From: Deltaproteobacteria bacterium | GTDB lineage: Bacteria; Desulfobacterota; Desulfarculia; Adiutricales; Adiutricaceae | DNA: 6,534 nucleotides | Assembly: GCA_031267005.1 (NCBI GenBank) | Contig: JAIRZX010000483.1 | Coordinates: 1-6,534, forward strand | Reading direction: 5' to 3' | Shown here: positions 4,897 through 6,534 of the stretch, piece by piece | Numbering within the stretch: position 1 is the stretch's first letter | Layout: each line of letters starts with the position of its first letter | Position numbers and translations under genes: made by a program | Notes under the pieces: model-generated | Database searches by the model: none | Told to the model about the DNA's origin: nothing | What the model saw: the letters and a program-made list of their open reading frames with translations, nothing else

Positions 4897-6534
4897 TCAG
4901 GGACCGGAATGCTGGTCTTCTTGATCCTCCTTAAATATCAGAAATTCGTGCGACCTCTGGAGGAGCTCTTCGGCTGGCAAGCTTCTGATCCTCACGTGGT
5001 TCCGGCCGCATGCGGCTACAGCTACTGCGTGGACCGGTTTTGGATTGCCGACGTACGGCAGGAGGTATTCATTTTTTATGATCTGCTTGAAAGCTGCTTT
5101 GATGCAGGAATCGAGTTTCCTGTTGTCCTTGTCGGATATTATGGTTCCCGGCTGGGAATCGGAGACGACTGGCCTGTCGGTTGACGTGTTGTCCGATTTC
5201 GCGTATTTCATTTCCGTAACAATGTATCCGAGTTCAGGAGTCCTGATCACAAGATCGGCAATACCTCTAACAATTCTACGTTCAGGCAAAGTTTTGAAAT
5301 TGGACATTCTCAATATGGCAAAGAGAAAGACGTGATAAAACGACTCCTTTTCAAGGTGCAAAGTGTCAGGGATCGCGCTCAGAAAAGACTGCAGAAGCAC
5401 TTCGGCTCGGTTAAATTGACCTAGGCAGAAAACGGAGCAGAATTCTCTGCATAGCTCGGGTGTGAAATTGTCGTCGTCCGCGGAAATGCACGGGATAACG
5501 CGGGTTTCGACAAAATTCCGAACTATAGCCATGCTGACTTCCTTGTTCGGCACGGCAAGATAAAGCTCGGAAAATTCGTCTGACACTTTTCGCTTGTGTA
5601 CGGTAAGGTAGCCTGCCTGCAACATCAGCGCGACTGGATCGGCGTTGCCAGCGTCCTGGATATCAACGCTACCATTGAAATCTTCCTCTTCTTTGAAGAC
5701 TTTGGAGAAAACATCGTCCCTGACATTAATTTGATTCAGGAAATTCATTGCCCCGGAACGAATCCAATAATTGTCAAAAACTTGATCGACAAGAAAATTT
5801 TGTAACGATAAAGGATTGAGTACGCGGTCATCTCCGTTCCAGCTGTACCCGTCGTAATAATCGGTGATCCGCTCCATGAGCAAGTTGCGGGTGAAGTTCT
5901 TGCCAAATTTTCCCGCGTCTTGGAATGCAGCTAAAGTTGCATCAAGATGCGGAGAATAGTATTTGATGATTTCATCGTAAGTGAATCCGCATATTGTCGC
6001 ATAATTTGATTGAAAAGAGATATCCCTGAGATTGTTCATCGCTGAAAACAGGGACAATTGGGAGAATTTTGTTATTCCGGTAATGAAAACGCGATCTATC
6101 ATGTATTCGCATGATTTCAACGCGTTGTAGAACCCGTGGAGTGTCTTTTTCGCGACTTCAAGACTGGCAGGATCGGTCAGGTTGTTCACTATGGGCGCGT
6201 CGTATTCATCGATCAGCACTACTATCTCGCCCCTGTCAGCGATCAGGCCGTCTTCAGTTCGGATATCTGGGGTAACTATCGGGATATCCGCATAATTCCA
6301 GTATAGTGTTTCAATCGTTTGGGTGAGGCTGGAAGCCGAGTTCCTTTCCTCGATAGTGAATCCCCTGAATTTTGCGAAATTACGAAGGGATGTGGCAAGG
6401 TTTAGGTCCAGCGAAGATGGGTCGTCCCCGAAAGAGTTCATGCTGATCCTCAGCACGTGCGAACGGGGCCACTCGGTATCCTTGCGCAACCTGTCTATCG
6501 CGAGTCCGGAAAAAAGCTCTTTCCTGCCGGCTGC
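4897..6534 (-). CDS. AAA-ATPase-like / PD-(D/E)XK nuclease protein, 5' end outside window
   Basis: The frame runs off the window edge with no stop. Before the TTG at 6489, fifteen more codons read AAGRKELFSGLAIDR, which match the family just after its P-loop, so the true start and the Walker A (usually SRPRRFGKS-like) lie beyond 6534. Residues below count from the TTG. IVVLIDEYDAPI (89-100) is Walker B; VFITGITKFSQLSLFSAMNN (134-152) is the sensor region; DYYDGYSW with LNPLSLQNFL (210-233) is the usual end of the ATPase part. The C-terminal domain carries a PD-(D/E)XK core: Glu403, Asp412 in GIADLVI, then Glu426-x-Lys428, and Gln469 in the last helix. About 30 residues between Lys428 and that helix look inserted. 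Families: AAA-ATPase_like (PF09820) with PDDEXK_9 (PF08011). The natural role of these often multicopy proteins is not established. The gene has clearly lower GC than scpB, argA and the ABC gene, suggesting separate origin. Confidence 0.9.
   Translation of the reverse strand, partial: AAGRKELFSGLAIDRLRKDTEWPRSHVLRISMNSFGDDPSSLDLNLATSLRNFAKFRGFTIEERNSASSLTQTIETLYWNYADIPIVTPDIRTEDGLIADRGEIVVLIDEYDAPIVNNLTDPASLEVAKKTLHGFYNALKSCEYMIDRVFITGITKFSQLSLFSAMNNLRDISFQSNYATICGFTYDEIIKYYSPHLDATLAAFQDAGKFGKNFTRNLLMERITDYYDGYSWNGDDRVLNPLSLQNFLVDQVFDNYWIRSGAMNFLNQINVRDDVFSKVFKEEEDFNGSVDIQDAGNADPVALMLQAGYLTVHKRKVSDEFSELYLAVPNKEVSMAIVRNFVETRVIPCISADDDNFTPELCREFCSVFCLGQFNRAEVLLQSFLSAIPDTLHLEKESFYHVFLFAILRMSNFKTLPERRIVRGIADLVIRTPELGYIVTEMKYAKSDNTSTDRPVVSDSQPGTIISDKDNRKLDSCIKAAFKQIIKNEYLLPYVGNPKPVHAVAVAACGRNHVRIRSLPAEELLQRSHEFLIFKEDQEDQHSGP

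Noticed and set aside
4768..5184. 138-codon plus-strand open frame with hydrophobic stretches
   Set aside because: Most of it is antisense to the conserved nuclease domain of the AAA/nuclease gene; the first part has no recognisable domain.

Overview
This is a mosaic window from a bacterial chromosome. Three ordinary housekeeping or metabolic genes are visibly GC-rich and use AGG heavily for arginine: scpB, a short argA-type acetyltransferase and an ABC-transporter ATPase. Between and beside them lie accessory DNA of lower GC, a decayed insertion sequence and several structured intergenic repeats. The ScpB, the short ArgA form and the stand-alone AAA-ATPase/PD-(D/E)XK protein together suggest an anaerobic, deltaproteobacteria-like lineage (Desulfobacterota in the broad sense). 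That is inference from family resemblance and was not tested.

Layout. Bases 1-94 hold a Pro/Ala-rich open frame that is probably the 3' end of an upstream gene; scpA is expected there from gene order. scpB (136-693, +) follows. Bases 694-2274 carry no intact gene. They contain a GC-rich spacer with a large hairpin (879-936), an AT-rich island (about 985-1440) with a switch-like set of three pairing arms (1172-1239), and a minus-strand IS630-family transposase pseudogene (about 1555-2111, faint traces to about 1400). The acetyltransferase gene (2275-2883, -) and the ABC ATPase gene (3398-4198, +) are divergent across a 514-bp GC-rich spacer. The ABC gene has a recognisable promoter, a perfect 22-bp palindrome in its leader and a likely terminator. 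Bases 4199-4896 hold no recognised gene but include a 220-bp inverted-repeat element (4341-4560) with an AT-rich core. From 4897 to the window end, on the minus strand, is the 3' part of an AAA-ATPase-like/PD-(D/E)XK gene whose P-loop end lies outside the window.

The genes do not form one pathway. ScpB serves chromosome condensation, the acetyltransferase probably starts arginine synthesis, and the ABC ATPase lacks a partner permease here. The points most worth a second look are the decayed IS630 transposase with a correctly phased -1 slippery heptamer exactly where homology changes frame, the 220-bp inverted-repeat element, the alternative-hairpin region at 1172-1239, and the AAA/nuclease gene with an extra segment inside its nuclease domain. 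I did not find convincing evidence of a wholly new multi-gene system.
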